This document shows, piece by piece, positions 1-6,358 of a DNA stretch of 11,331 nt. A model generated the notes under the pieces. The model was not told the origin of the DNA. It saw only the letters and a list, made by a program, of their open reading frames with translations, and searched no databases. Source of the DNA: Spirochaetaceae bacterium (GTDB lineage: Bacteria; Spirochaetota; Spirochaetia; Treponematales; Breznakiellaceae); NCBI GenBank assembly GCA_031265535.1, contig JAISCO010000433.1, positions 1 through 11,331 of the forward strand, read 5' to 3'. The position numbers and the translations under genes are program-made. Every line of letters begins with the position of its first letter. The first letter of the stretch is position 1.

Positions 1-91
1 GCCTTTTTCTTACTCAACATTTGTAATAGCAAAGGTGTTGTAGTTTATGGGTACAAGGGTATCGAATATCTGGACTGACTCGCTTATTGTC

Positions 92-229
92 TTGACATCT
101 TTCAAACTGTGGGTAGCGGCCTGAAGACCGGAAGAAGAATATTTTACCTCAAAGTCGAAAAAGTCGAAGAAGGAAAGAGTAAAGAGGGGGTCTCTTAAAA
201 ACTTATTCGACTTCGTTGACTTCACGGTT
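92..229 (+). repeat. 138-bp dispersed repeat, copy 1
   Basis: This stretch matches 5824-5958 in the same orientation with high identity by eye. The differences are scattered substitutions, one 2-nt gap and one 1-nt gap. It starts at TTGACATCTTTCAAACTGTG and ends near CGGTT. Its right half holds an imperfect inverted repeat (AAGTCGAAAAAGTCGAA against TTCGACTTCGTTGACTT) that could form a hairpin of about 18 bp with a loop of roughly 40 nt. The flanks of the two copies are unrelated, so the element is discrete. No transposase, terminal inverted repeat or target duplication was seen. Confidence 0.85.
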
Positions 230-296
230 CATAAAATTCTTCATGTATCCACATTATATCATATTATTTTGAGCAAATACTTTCGCTTGTTAGTAT

Positions 297-365
297 AGCA
301 ATTAACAATTAGCAATGAGGGGGAGAAACTTTTTACCTCTTATCTTTTACTTTTTCCTTTTTATA
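297..365 (+). repeat. AATTAACAATTAG plus pyrimidine-tract repeat, copy 1
   Basis: The sequence runs from a low-complexity AATTAACAATTAGCAATGAG word into a pyrimidine-rich tract built from CTTTTACTTTTTCC-like words. The same two-part arrangement recurs at 3144-3225 and, inverted, at 6159-6310; the tract alone recurs at 4199-4244. It sits directly before a hairpin repeat, as at 3144-3350. It is non-coding. Confidence 0.7.
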
Positions 366-370
366 GGGAT

Positions 371-489
371 AACCCGCTGGCGGGCGCGTATGCCAAGCGC
401 TATTCGCGAACCCTAAGGCACGGAGTAAAACCCGCTTTCGGGATGCTAACGCGGAGCGTATGAGAAACCCGCTGGCGGGCGCTGGTGGG
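371..489 (+). repeat. Mosaic hairpin intergenic repeat, copy A
   Basis: This GC-rich element is built from small hairpin modules: CCCGCTGGCGGG (373-384), GCGTATGCCAA, GGCACGGAGTAAAA, CCCGCTTTCGGG (431-442), ATGCTAACGCGGAGCGTATG, and CCCGCTGGCGGG again (468-479). The same modules occur in the same order at 3226-3350 (plus) and 5606-5762 (minus). A partial copy lies at 5768-5815 (minus). It ends about 50 bp before the flbB-like start codon. It is non-coding and resembles small palindromic intergenic repeats in general style. No named family is claimed. Confidence 0.8.
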
Positions 490-518
490 TTGAATTTTAG
501 GGGGGAATGTACGATACT
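490..518 (+). promoter_or_regulatory. Candidate sigma70-type promoter for flbB cluster
   Basis: A -35-like TTGAAT (490-495) and a -10-like GATACT (513-518) are separated by 17 nt. A G6 run (500-505) lies inside the spacer. Transcription would start near 525, leaving only about 14 nt before the ATG at 539, just enough for the GAGGGGG ribosome site (527-533). The boxes are imperfect. An alternative weak pair lies upstream (TTGAGC at 269-274, TAGTAT at 291-296). Confidence 0.3.
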
Positions 519-538
519 GGTATAGTGAGGGGGATTTT

Positions 539-1147
539 ATGGCTCGTGGAGATGTTGGGAAGTCTTTTCTGCTTTTATTCCTGATTATTTTGATGTCGGC
601 AGGCGGATTGTTATGGTTTGACTATCTAAATGTGATCGACATTAAGACATTTCTTGCGCCTGTCTACCGGCGTTTGGGGTTGGAGGCGCGCAGCCAGCCG
701 ACTGTGCCAAAAGGTGAGATGTTGAATTTGGATGCGGAGCGGCTTGCGGTTCGCCTTGAAACGCTTGATTTGCGTGAAATGGAAATGAGAAAGCAGGAAA
801 GTGATATACAAACACGGCAGGCTCAAATTGAGCAGATGTCGGCAGAATTGGAAGACCGTCAAAAAGGACTCGATGAACGGGAAAATTCGATAAACGCCCT
901 TGCGGAAGAGGCGGTCTCCCGTGATCGTAATATTGAACAGTCCGCCCGTTATCTTAACGGGATGCCTCCGCAAAACGCTGTCGCTATAATTGAGGCTATG
1001 GACGATCAATCCGCCATTGATGTAATACGCAAAGTTGAAGATATAGCTAAGGCGGAGGGCGCGGCATCCATTGTATCATACTGGTTTTCGCTGCTGCCGC
1101 CTGAACGTGCCGCCGCAATTCAACGTAAGATGAGTATACGGCCTTAA
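539..1147 (+). CDS. flbB: FlbB-like periplasmic flagellar collar protein (MotE-like)
   Basis: The 202-residue protein has one N-terminal membrane segment (about residues 9-28), a charged coiled coil (about 64-134, heptad-like with many Glu, Arg and Gln), and a C-terminal MgtE_N/MotE-like helical domain (about 136-198: YLNGMPP, AIIEAMDD, LLPPERAAAI). This order and length match spirochaete FlbB (about 205 residues in Borrelia). There it is an inner-membrane-anchored periplasmic protein at the base of the flagellar collar, needed for collar and stator assembly. The start is set by GAGGGGG at 527-533, 5 nt before the ATG. In Borrelia flbB sits in the large flgB flagellar operon. Here it is preceded by over 500 bp of repeats and followed 16 nt later by a ModE-type regulator, so it looks detached from other flagellar genes. 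The domain layout is clear. The alternative is a generic MotE-like protein. Confidence 0.78.
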   Translation: MARGDVGKSFLLLFLIILMSAGGLLWFDYLNVIDIKTFLAPVYRRLGLEARSQPTVPKGEMLNLDAERLAVRLETLDLREMEMRKQESDIQTRQAQIEQMSAELEDRQKGLDERENSINALAEEAVSRDRNIEQSARYLNGMPPQNAVAIIEAMDDQSAIDVIRKVEDIAKAEGAASIVSYWFSLLPPERAAAIQRKMSIRP

Positions 1148-1163
1148 TTTAATGGAGTTGTGT

Positions 1164-1520
1164 ATGTTAAAAGATGTGAGCCCGGTTGTAAAAGTATTTT
1201 TAGCCTCTCCGGGGGGGCGCGGAAAGCCGTTTTGCGGTCCCGGAATGATAAACCTGCTGGAGGCGATTAACGAGACCGGAAATATGCGCCGGGCTGTTGA
1301 GAGTATGCAGTTATCGTACAGTAAGGGCTGGAAGCTGCTGAATAGTCTGGAAGCGTGGCTTATGTATCCGGTAACCGAGCGGCAGCAGGGGGGAAGCGGC
1401 GGCGGCAAGGCTAATCTTACCGAGGACGGCGTCGCTTTCCTAAAAAAGCACCGCGCGTTTGAAGCCGATTGCGAGAAGGCAGTCCGCGATATATACGATA
1501 AATACTACTCAAACGAGTAA
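1164..1520 (+). CDS. ModE-type winged-helix regulator, DNA-binding domain only
   Basis: The 118-residue protein matches the N-terminal DNA-binding domain of the molybdate regulator ModE. A helix-turn-helix region (about 26-66) includes LLEAINETGNMRRAVESM followed by SYSKGWKLLNSLE, the ModE 'S-Y-x-x-W-x-L-L' block. A wing follows with the typical GGSGGGKANLTEDG (about 76-89). The C-terminal TOBE/Mop molybdate-binding domains are absent, so it may not sense molybdate directly, and its ligand and targets are unknown. I chose the ATG at 1164 because GGAG (1154-1157) lies 6 nt before it. An in-frame ATG at 1152 would add four residues but overlaps that ribosome site. It lies 16 nt after flbB and 18 nt before yejF, which suggests co-transcription. 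A G7 run (1211-1217) lies early in the gene. The family call is firm. No modABC genes are in the window. Confidence 0.8.
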   Translation: MLKDVSPVVKVFLASPGGRGKPFCGPGMINLLEAINETGNMRRAVESMQLSYSKGWKLLNSLEAWLMYPVTERQQGGSGGGKANLTEDGVAFLKKHRAFEADCEKAVRDIYDKYYSNE

Positions 1521-1538
1521 AAGGCGTCCTGTCCGGCG

Positions 1539-3143
1539 ATGCTTGTTGAATACCGCAATTTTAGAGCCGCGTTCCGCCGCGCCGTGTCGGGACGGAATGA
1601 GTCGAGTTTTGATGAAGTTGTGCACGGGATAAATCTGAGCATAGCGGCAAACGAAATTACCGCTCTCGTTGGCGAGAGCGGCAGCGGTAAAACGGTGAGC
1701 GCGCAGGCGATTTTACGGCTGCAAAGTCCGGATCTGATAGACTATTCCGGCGGCGAATTGCTTTTTGAAGGGCGCGACATTCTCAAAATGGACGATGCCG
1801 GACTTCGCGCTATACGCGGGTTTGAGATCGGCATGATTTTTCAGGAACCGGCGACCAGTCTTAACCCGCTGCACAACATTGAGCGGCAGATCGCCGAGCC
1901 GCTTTCTGTTCATCAGGGCTTGAACGCGGCGCGGGCGCGTCCGCTTGTGATAGACTGGCTGCAAAAAGTGGGGCTGCGCGATGCGGAAAAGCGTCTGGGA
2001 GCTTACCCGCACGAACTTTCCGGCGGCGAGCGTCAGCGTGTGATGATAGCGCTTGCCCTGATAAACAGACCCAAGCTGCTGGTGGCGGACGAACCCACTA
2101 CGGCGCTTGACGTTACGATTCAGGCGCAGATTCTTGATCTAATCGGCTCTTTACAGAAAGAATTGGGGATGGCGGCGCTGTTTATCACCCACGATCTTAA
2201 TCTTGCCCAGCGTATAGCGGATCATGCCGCCGTAATGAAGGACGGGTATATTGTCGAAAGCGGCGCGGTAGGCGATATTTTTAATAATCCCAAGCATGAG
2301 TATACGCGCGCACTGTTAAGCGGCGATTTTGGCGGTGAAAGCCCGGAGCCAAAGCCCAACGCGGCTGCGGCGGCTTCGGTAAAGGGTCTAAAGGTATACT
2401 TTCCGGTAAAAAAAGGCTTTTTCCGCCGTACCGTCTCGCATATCAAGGCGCTTGACGATGTGAGTTTTACGCTGCAGAGGGGTGAAACACTCGGTGTGGC
2501 CGGCGAGAGCGGCAGCGGCAAGACAACATTGGGAAAGGCGCTGCTGTGTTTGCAGAAAAGCGAGGGTGTAATCACCATTGACGGGCAGGAAATCCAGAAT
2601 TTGGATGAAAAATCATTGCGTCCCATGCGGCGTAAGATGCAAATTATCTTTCAGGACCCTTACGGCTCGCTTTCGCCGCGTATGACGGTACGGAACATTG
2701 TTGGCGAGGGGCTTTTGATACATAGGATTGGCGATAAAGATGAGAGGGACGCCCGTGTAATGAGCGCCCTGAGCGAAGTGGGTTTGAATGACCCCGGCTA
2801 CCTTGACCGTTATCCCAACGAGTTTTCCGGCGGACAGCGCCAGCGCATCGCGCTGGCGCGCGCCCTTGTTATATCCCCTGAAATTCTGGTGTTGGACGAG
2901 CCGACTTCCAGCCTTGACCGCGCCACACAGTTTCAGACGGTGCGTCTGCTGCGTTCATTGCAGGAAAAGTATGGTTTTTCATACATATTTATCAGCCACG
3001 ACCTTCGCATTATCCGCAGCCTTTGCCACTCTTTGATAATAATGCGGGCGGGAAAAATCGTGGAGGCCGGCGCGGCGCGGGACATATTCCAAAATCCCCG
3101 TCATGAATATACGCGGATTTTACTGAAAACCGCCCTGGAATAA
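1539..3143 (+). CDS. yejF: Peptide ABC transporter, tandem ATPase (YejF-like)
   Basis: The 534-residue protein carries two complete ABC ATPase domains, as in E. coli YejF (529 residues), the ATPase of the YejABEF peptide/microcin C importer. Domain 1 has Walker A GESGSGKT (45-52), Q-loop Q102, signature LSGGE (160-164), Walker B with D184 and E185, and switch H218. Domain 2 has GESGSGKT (322-329), Q372, FSGGQ (429-433), D453/E454 and H487. Each domain ends in the oligopeptide/dipeptide C-terminal motif (HEYTRALL near 253, HEYTRILL near 522). Both halves look catalytically intact. It would energise uptake of peptides at the inner membrane with two permeases and a binding protein, none of which is in the window. 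The ribosome site is weak (AAGG at 1521-1524, 14 nt upstream), so translation may be coupled to the ModE-like gene. An AATTAACAATTAG repeat starts at the base after the stop codon. Other double-ATPase peptide transporters of the same family are possible. Confidence 0.85.
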   Translation: MLVEYRNFRAAFRRAVSGRNESSFDEVVHGINLSIAANEITALVGESGSGKTVSAQAILRLQSPDLIDYSGGELLFEGRDILKMDDAGLRAIRGFEIGMIFQEPATSLNPLHNIERQIAEPLSVHQGLNAARARPLVIDWLQKVGLRDAEKRLGAYPHELSGGERQRVMIALALINRPKLLVADEPTTALDVTIQAQILDLIGSLQKELGMAALFITHDLNLAQRIADHAAVMKDGYIVESGAVGDIFNNPKHEYTRALLSGDFGGESPEPKPNAAAAASVKGLKVYFPVKKGFFRRTVSHIKALDDVSFTLQRGETLGVAGESGSGKTTLGKALLCLQKSEGVITIDGQEIQNLDEKSLRPMRRKMQIIFQDPYGSLSPRMTVRNIVGEGLLIHRIGDKDERDARVMSALSEVGLNDPGYLDRYPNEFSGGQRQRIALARALVISPEILVLDEPTSSLDRATQFQTVRLLRSLQEKYGFSYIFISHDLRIIRSLCHSLIIMRAGKIVEAGAARDIFQNPRHEYTRILLKTALE

Positions 3144-3225
3144 GGAATTAACAATTAGGAATTAAGGAAAAAGTAAAAGGTAAAAAGGAACAGGTAAGAA
3201 TTAGCAATTAACAATGAGCAATGAA
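3144..3225 (+). repeat. AATTAACAATTAG plus purine-tract repeat, copy 2
   Basis: The repeat begins immediately after the yejF TAA. AATTAACAATTAGGAATT is followed by a purine-rich tract (GGAAAAAGTAAAAGG) and then AATTAGCAATTAACAATGAG. It shares words with 297-365 and leads straight into a hairpin repeat, as the first copy does. It is non-coding. Confidence 0.7.
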
Positions 3226-3350
3226 AAGGCGGACAGCCGCGTATGCCAAACGCCCTTTTGGGACTGAAGGCAGGGAGTAAAAGATACTTTCGGTATGCCG
3301 GCGCGGAGCGCATTGAACCCCGCTGGCGGGCTGGCGGGCTGGCGGGATTA
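3226..3350 (+). repeat. Mosaic hairpin intergenic repeat, copy B
   Basis: It has the same module order as copy A: GCGTATGCCAAACGCCC, GGCAGGGAGTAAAA, a small hairpin (ATAC/GTAT around TTTCG), GGCGCGGAGCGCAT and CCCGCTGGCGGG (3319-3330). The terminal module is expanded to three tandem CTGGCGGG octamers (3323-3346). The element ends about 13 bp before the first possible start codon of the HTH-EIIA gene. Confidence 0.8.
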
Positions 3351-3383
3351 ACAAAAAATTGAATGTATTGTAAAGTAAGCACT

Positions 3384-4028
3384 ATGAACGAAACTATTAT
3401 GACAATAGAAGCGGCCGCAAAATATCTGCGGGTTTCGGAGCGCACCGTTTACGATTGGGCGCAGAAAGGGGAAATACCGGCCGTTAAGACAGGCACGATT
3501 TGGCGTTTCAAGAAAGACAGCCTGGAGCGCTGGATAAACGAGCGGCTTTCCGGAGCAAAGAAGTTTTCGCCGCCCCAGACTGTATGCGCGGAAAGCATCA
3601 TTGTGCCGGAACGTATTGTGTTTTTGAGTTATGAAAACAAAGTGGAGGCATTGTCGGCCTTGACCGCCAATCTTTGCACGGCGCCGCAAATTACGAATCA
3701 GGCGGAGTTGAATGACGCGATACTGCGGCGGGAACAACTTATAAGCGCCGCGATAGGCTGCGGCGTTGCCATTCCGCACGTCAGACTTGCGTCTGTAAGC
3801 GGCCTTGTAATGTCTGTAGGGATCAGCCGCGTTCCCATAAGCGGTTTTTTGCCGCTTGACAACGAGCCGGTCAAGATTTTGATCATGGTTGCTGCCGCTT
3901 ATACGCAGCATACTTACTATCTCCAAACACTTTCTTTTTTTAACGCGCGCTTAAAAAACCATAAGCTGCGTAACGCCCTCATTGCCGCAAAAGACGAATA
4001 CGAAGTTTGCAAACTTCTTGCGCCTTAG
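3384..4028 (+). CDS. Excisionase-type HTH fused to PTS EIIA (PtsN-like) domain
   Basis: This is a fusion protein of about 214 residues. The N-terminal part (about residues 5-55) is a MerR/excisionase-type helix-turn-helix (AAAKYLRVSERTVYDWAQKG, then IPAVKTGTIWRFKKDSLERWI). The C-terminal part (about 72-214) is a PTS EIIA type-2 (fructose/mannitol/nitrogen-regulatory) domain. It has the phospho-acceptor motif GVAIPHVRL with His132 and a second conserved region QHTYYLQTL. Treponemes commonly carry such HTH-EIIA proteins. They are thought to be phosphorylation-controlled regulators, since few sugar EIIB/EIIC components are present. DNA targets and phosphate donor are unknown. The start is uncertain: ATGs at 3363, 3384 and 3399 are in frame, and none has a strong ribosome site. 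I favour 3384 because AAGTAAG lies just upstream and the protein then begins MNETIMTIEAA. The gene is convergent with ffh and flanked by repeats on its left. The domain call is firm. Confidence 0.82.
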   Translation: MNETIMTIEAAAKYLRVSERTVYDWAQKGEIPAVKTGTIWRFKKDSLERWINERLSGAKKFSPPQTVCAESIIVPERIVFLSYENKVEALSALTANLCTAPQITNQAELNDAILRREQLISAAIGCGVAIPHVRLASVSGLVMSVGISRVPISGFLPLDNEPVKILIMVAAAYTQHTYYLQTLSFFNARLKNHKLRNALIAAKDEYEVCKLLAP

Positions 4029-4080
4029 CCCTTCAACGCCGTCACCGATATTTCAGCTTCACCACTGTCTTGTCTACGCT

Positions 4081-4129
4081 AATTTGCGGGTGAATTTAGG
4101 TTATAAAAAATTGTAAAAGTAAAACTGCC
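4081..4129 (-). repeat. Short intergenic repeat, copy 1 (inverted)
   Basis: Read on the minus strand, this stretch shares an identical core TTTTACTTTTACAATTTT with 10962-10979, plus weaker similarity on one side (TTA.AACC, then ...GCAAAT). The total is about 49 nt with a few small gaps. It lies in the gap between the convergent HTH-EIIA and ffh genes and may contribute a weak T-rich end to ffh transcripts. A 4-bp TGCC/GGCA stem at about 4126-4140 precedes it on the minus strand. This is too weak to call a terminator. Confidence 0.45.
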
Positions 4130-4198
4130 TAAGCACGGCAATTTCATAGAAATGAACTTTAATGCAGCTCCCTGAAGGCTCACCACACATCCTAACTG

Positions 4199-4244
4199 TC
4201 ATTCTTTCCTTCTTACTTTTTCCCTTTTCCTTCTTACTTTTTCT
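4199..4244 (-). repeat. Polypyrimidine/polypurine tract abutting ffh stop
   Basis: An almost pure pyrimidine run on the plus strand (words CTTACTTTTTCCC and CCTTCTTACTTTTTC) reaches to the base next to the ffh TAG. The same words occur in the tracts at 335-365, 3161-3195 and 6179-6310. It is non-coding. No stable hairpin terminator for ffh was found here. Confidence 0.65.
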
Positions 4245-5597
4245 CTAACGCAAGTTTTTCAAAAAATCTTGCGGAATGCCGCCTTTCGCTCCTGCCGCGG
4301 CGCGTCCCATTTTTGACATTTTTTTCATCACTACACGCATTTTTTCAAACTGTTTAATAAGGCGGGCGACTTCCGCTACCGATGTGCCGGAACCACGCGC
4401 TATACGGGCGCGGCGCGATGGACCGATTATTAAATAATTAGCCCGTTCCTTTACCGTCATTGAGCAGAGTATCACTTCCTGTTTTTTCAAATTCGCTTTT
4501 TCAATATCATCATCGCTCACCTTGCCCGCCATGCCGGGTATCATTCCTATCATGGATTGTATAGACCCCATTTTTTTTACCGCCCGCAATTGCGAAAGCC
4601 AATCTTCCAATGTAAGATCGTTTTCCAGTATTTTTTTTTGAATGGCTTGCGCTTCTTTTTGGCCTATAACTTGCTGCGCTTTTTCAACAAGGCTGACGAC
4701 ATCCCCCATGCCAAGTATCCGGCTTGCAAAGCGCTCGGGATAAAAGATTTCAAGGTCATCAGGTTTTTCGCCCGTGCCTACAAATTTTAACGGTTTGCCT
4801 GTAATGGTTTTGAGCGAAAGCGCCGCGCCGCCGCGTGTGTCCGAATCAAACTTTGTAAGAATTACGCCGGAAAGACCTATTTTTTCATCGAAGGCTTTTG
4901 CTATGTCAACCGCGGATTGGCCTGTCATGGAATCCGCCACGAGAAGAAGCTCGTCCGGGTTTGCGGCTTTTTTTATCTGTAATAATTCTTCCATCATGGC
5001 ATCGTCAATCTGCAGCCGTCCTGTGGTATCGACAATGACGGTATCAATCATATTCTTTTTTGCCCACGAAAATGCCGCGTTATAAACTTTTACCGGATCC
5101 TTGGCGCCCTCCTCGCGGTATATCGGCACGTCAATCTGTTTTGCGAGCACAGAAAGCTGCTCTATGGCGGCGGGACGCACAAGGTCGCAGGCGGCCAGCA
5201 ATGGTTTTCTTCCATCTTTTTTCAGGCGCAGCGCCAGTTTTGCCGAACTTGTTGTCTTGCCGGAACCTTGCAAACCGAGCATCAGAATCACGGAAACTTG
5301 ATCGGTGTTTTTCAAAACAAGTCCCTGCTCTCCGCCGCCAAGATACGACGCTATTTTGTCGTGGACAATTTTTATAAATTGCTGGCCGGGATCAACAGCT
5401 CTAAGTACCGCCGCCCCTCTGGCTTCTTCAATGGTCGAATTGACGAAGCGCCGTACAACACGAATGTTTACGTCCGCCTCAAGCAGCGCGAGTTTAATCG
5501 CGTCAACCGCGTCCTCTATATTTTTTTCGCTGATTTTTGATTTACCCGCCACAAAGCGCAGCGCGTCCTGTACTTTTAATGTCAATTTATCAAACAT
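4245..5597 (-). CDS. ffh: Signal recognition particle GTPase Ffh (SRP54)
   Basis: The 450-residue protein has the full SRP54 order: N helical bundle (about 1-90), G domain (about 100-295) and methionine-rich M domain (about 325-450). GTPase motifs are visible: G1 GLQGSGKTT (108-116), G2-region DLVRPAA (138-144), G3 DTTGR (190-194), G4 TKFD (248-251) and G5 GTGEK (274-278). The M domain carries the SRP-RNA-binding block GSGTSVAEVARLIKQFEKM (402-420) and hydrophobic Met-rich helices (GSIQSMIGMIPGM). It binds signal sequences and 4.5S RNA and docks ribosomes with FtsY at the inner membrane. The start is well supported: GGAGG (plus-strand 5603-5607) lies 5 nt upstream of the ATG. That ribosome site sits at the very edge of a hairpin repeat that fills the upstream region. 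In many bacteria ffh is followed by rpsP-rimM-trmD-rplS. Here it is followed by a convergent gene, so that linkage is lost. Confidence 0.97.
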   Translation of the reverse strand: MFDKLTLKVQDALRFVAGKSKISEKNIEDAVDAIKLALLEADVNIRVVRRFVNSTIEEARGAAVLRAVDPGQQFIKIVHDKIASYLGGGEQGLVLKNTDQVSVILMLGLQGSGKTTSSAKLALRLKKDGRKPLLAACDLVRPAAIEQLSVLAKQIDVPIYREEGAKDPVKVYNAAFSWAKKNMIDTVIVDTTGRLQIDDAMMEELLQIKKAANPDELLLVADSMTGQSAVDIAKAFDEKIGLSGVILTKFDSDTRGGAALSLKTITGKPLKFVGTGEKPDDLEIFYPERFASRILGMGDVVSLVEKAQQVIGQKEAQAIQKKILENDLTLEDWLSQLRAVKKMGSIQSMIGMIPGMAGKVSDDDIEKANLKKQEVILCSMTVKERANYLIIGPSRRARIARGSGTSVAEVARLIKQFEKMRVVMKKMSKMGRAAAGAKGGIPQDFLKNLR

Positions 5598-5605
5598 ATA
5601 AACCT

Positions 5606-5762
5606 CCCGCCCGCCCGCCAGCGGGTTTTCATGCCCGCCAGCGGGTTTTCATGCGCTACGCGCCGGCAGCCCCAAAGCGGCATTTGCTCCGTGCCGCCGG
5701 GTCCGAAAAGGGCGATTGGCATACGCGGCTGAAAGCCGGCGGATTTCTCATGTTAGCATAAT
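5606..5762 (-). repeat. Mosaic hairpin intergenic repeat, copy C (inverted)
   Basis: Read on the minus strand it shows the shared modules: ATGCTAACATGAGAAA, a GGCTTTCAGCC hairpin, GCGTATGCCAATCGCCC, GGCACGGAGCAAA, GCCGGCGCGTAGCGCATGA, and CCCGCTGGCGGG twice. The last module is a perfect tandem duplication of 20 bp (plus-strand 5613-5632 and 5633-5652). Its downstream edge touches the ffh ribosome site, so it lies in the ffh promoter/leader region. Confidence 0.8.
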
Positions 5763-5767
5763 CGCGC

Positions 5768-5815
5768 CGCAATTTGCCACCCACCCGCCCACCAGTGGGC
5801 TACATACGCTTCGCA
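5768..5815 (-). repeat. Mosaic hairpin repeat, partial copy D
   Basis: Only the last modules are present on the minus strand: GCGAAGCGTATG, then GCCCACTGGTGGGC (plus-strand 5787-5800), then GGTGGGTGG and AATT. They align with GCGGAGCGTATG, CCCGCTGGCGGG and the flank of copy A. The hairpin stem carries a paired G:C to A:T change that keeps the stem intact. Confidence 0.6.
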
Positions 5816-5823
5816 CTAATGTT

Positions 5824-5958
5824 TTGACATCTTTCAAACTGTGGGCAGCGGTCTCAATACCGGAAGAAGAATATTACCTCAAAGTCGAAAAAGTCTAAGA
5901 AGGAAAGAGAAAGAGGGTGTCTCTTAAAAACTTATTCGACTTCTTTGACTTCGCGGTT
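5824..5958 (+). repeat. 138-bp dispersed repeat, copy 2
   Basis: This is the second copy of the element at 92-229, in the same orientation. It is 135 bp long because of a 2-nt and a 1-nt deletion. The internal inverted repeat is kept (AAGTCGAAAAAGTC against GACTTCTTTGACTT). Small indels and a stop codon break the reading frame that is open across copy 1, which argues that the repeat is not protein coding. Confidence 0.85.
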
Positions 5959-6158
5959 AAACAATTTTGTGGGCCAAGTGCAGCGCTTGCGGCGGAGTGG
6001 CTTTTACTTTGATAACGGCCTTCGAGGATTTTGCCGTTACTCCAATAATTTGTGTTAATTCGCGTAATTTGCGGCTCATTCTTCTATTTTGAAGAGGGGG
6101 CAGGACACGGCGTTCACTTCGATAATCCGCGTTGCCATTTATGATGCGATCTGTTTAA
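5959..6158. other. Non-coding spacer with 9-bp triplet repeat
   Basis: No reading frame with a ribosome site or recognisable product was found on either strand. The one structured element is a threefold 9-bp repeat: AATTTGTGT (6047-6055), AATTCGCGT (6057-6065), AATTTGCGG (6066-6074). Similar TTAATTCGTGTAATT-type strings occur as intergenic repeats in other bacteria. That comparison is from memory and was not searched. Confidence 0.45.
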
Positions 6159-6310
6159 TTGCTCATTCTCAATTCTCAATTCTTACCTTTTCCCTTTTCC
6201 TTTTTACCCCTTCCCTCCCTTTTCCCTTCATTGCTCACTGCTAATTGTTAATTCTTCCTTTTTCCTTCTTCCTTTTTCCTTCTTCCTTCTTCCTTCTTCC
6301 TTTTTACTTT
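6159..6310 (-). repeat. AATTAACAATTAG repeat with long polypyrimidine microsatellite
   Basis: Inverted relative to the copies at 297 and 3144. ATTGCTCATTCTCAATTCTC is followed by pyrimidine tracts, then TTGCTCACTGCTAATTGTTA, then a microsatellite of TTCCTTC and TTCCTTTT units (6254-6310). About 130 of the 150 bases belong to pyrimidine runs with partial mirror symmetry. It ends about a dozen bases before a promoter-like site. Confidence 0.75.
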
Positions 6311-6322
6311 TCTGTATTCGTC

Positions 6323-6352
6323 TTGACCTAAAACAAATCGTTTATATATACT
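6323..6352 (+). promoter_or_regulatory. Putative sigma70 promoter of the envelope gene cluster
   Basis: TTGACC (6323-6328) and TATACT (6347-6352) are separated by 18 nt, each one or two mismatches from consensus. Predicted transcription starts near 6359. It is the best promoter-like pair upstream of the lipoprotein genes. It immediately follows the polypyrimidine tract, whose length could affect upstream DNA shape. Confidence 0.5.
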
Positions 6353-6358
6353 ACCAAT

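Noticed and set aside
10..225. Minus-strand open frame of 71 codons
   Set aside because: It is mostly the 138-bp repeat read backwards, has no ribosome site, and the second repeat copy breaks the frame with indels and a stop.
1152..1163. Upstream ATG of the ModE-like gene
   Set aside because: The GGAG ribosome site overlaps it and is correctly spaced for the ATG at 1164.
1130..1170. Possible molybdate-responsive operator or riboswitch near the ModE-like gene
   Set aside because: No ModE-box inverted repeat or Moco riboswitch core was visible, and no molybdate transport genes are present.
3348..3926. Long minus-strand frame opposite the HTH-EIIA gene
   Set aside because: It is a shadow of a gene with clear domains; no ribosome site, and the peptide is rich in Arg, Tyr and His without any motif.
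5613..5652. Two perfect 20-bp direct repeats considered as a CRISPR remnant
   Set aside because: The units are adjacent with no spacer, belong to the hairpin repeat family, and no cas genes are nearby.
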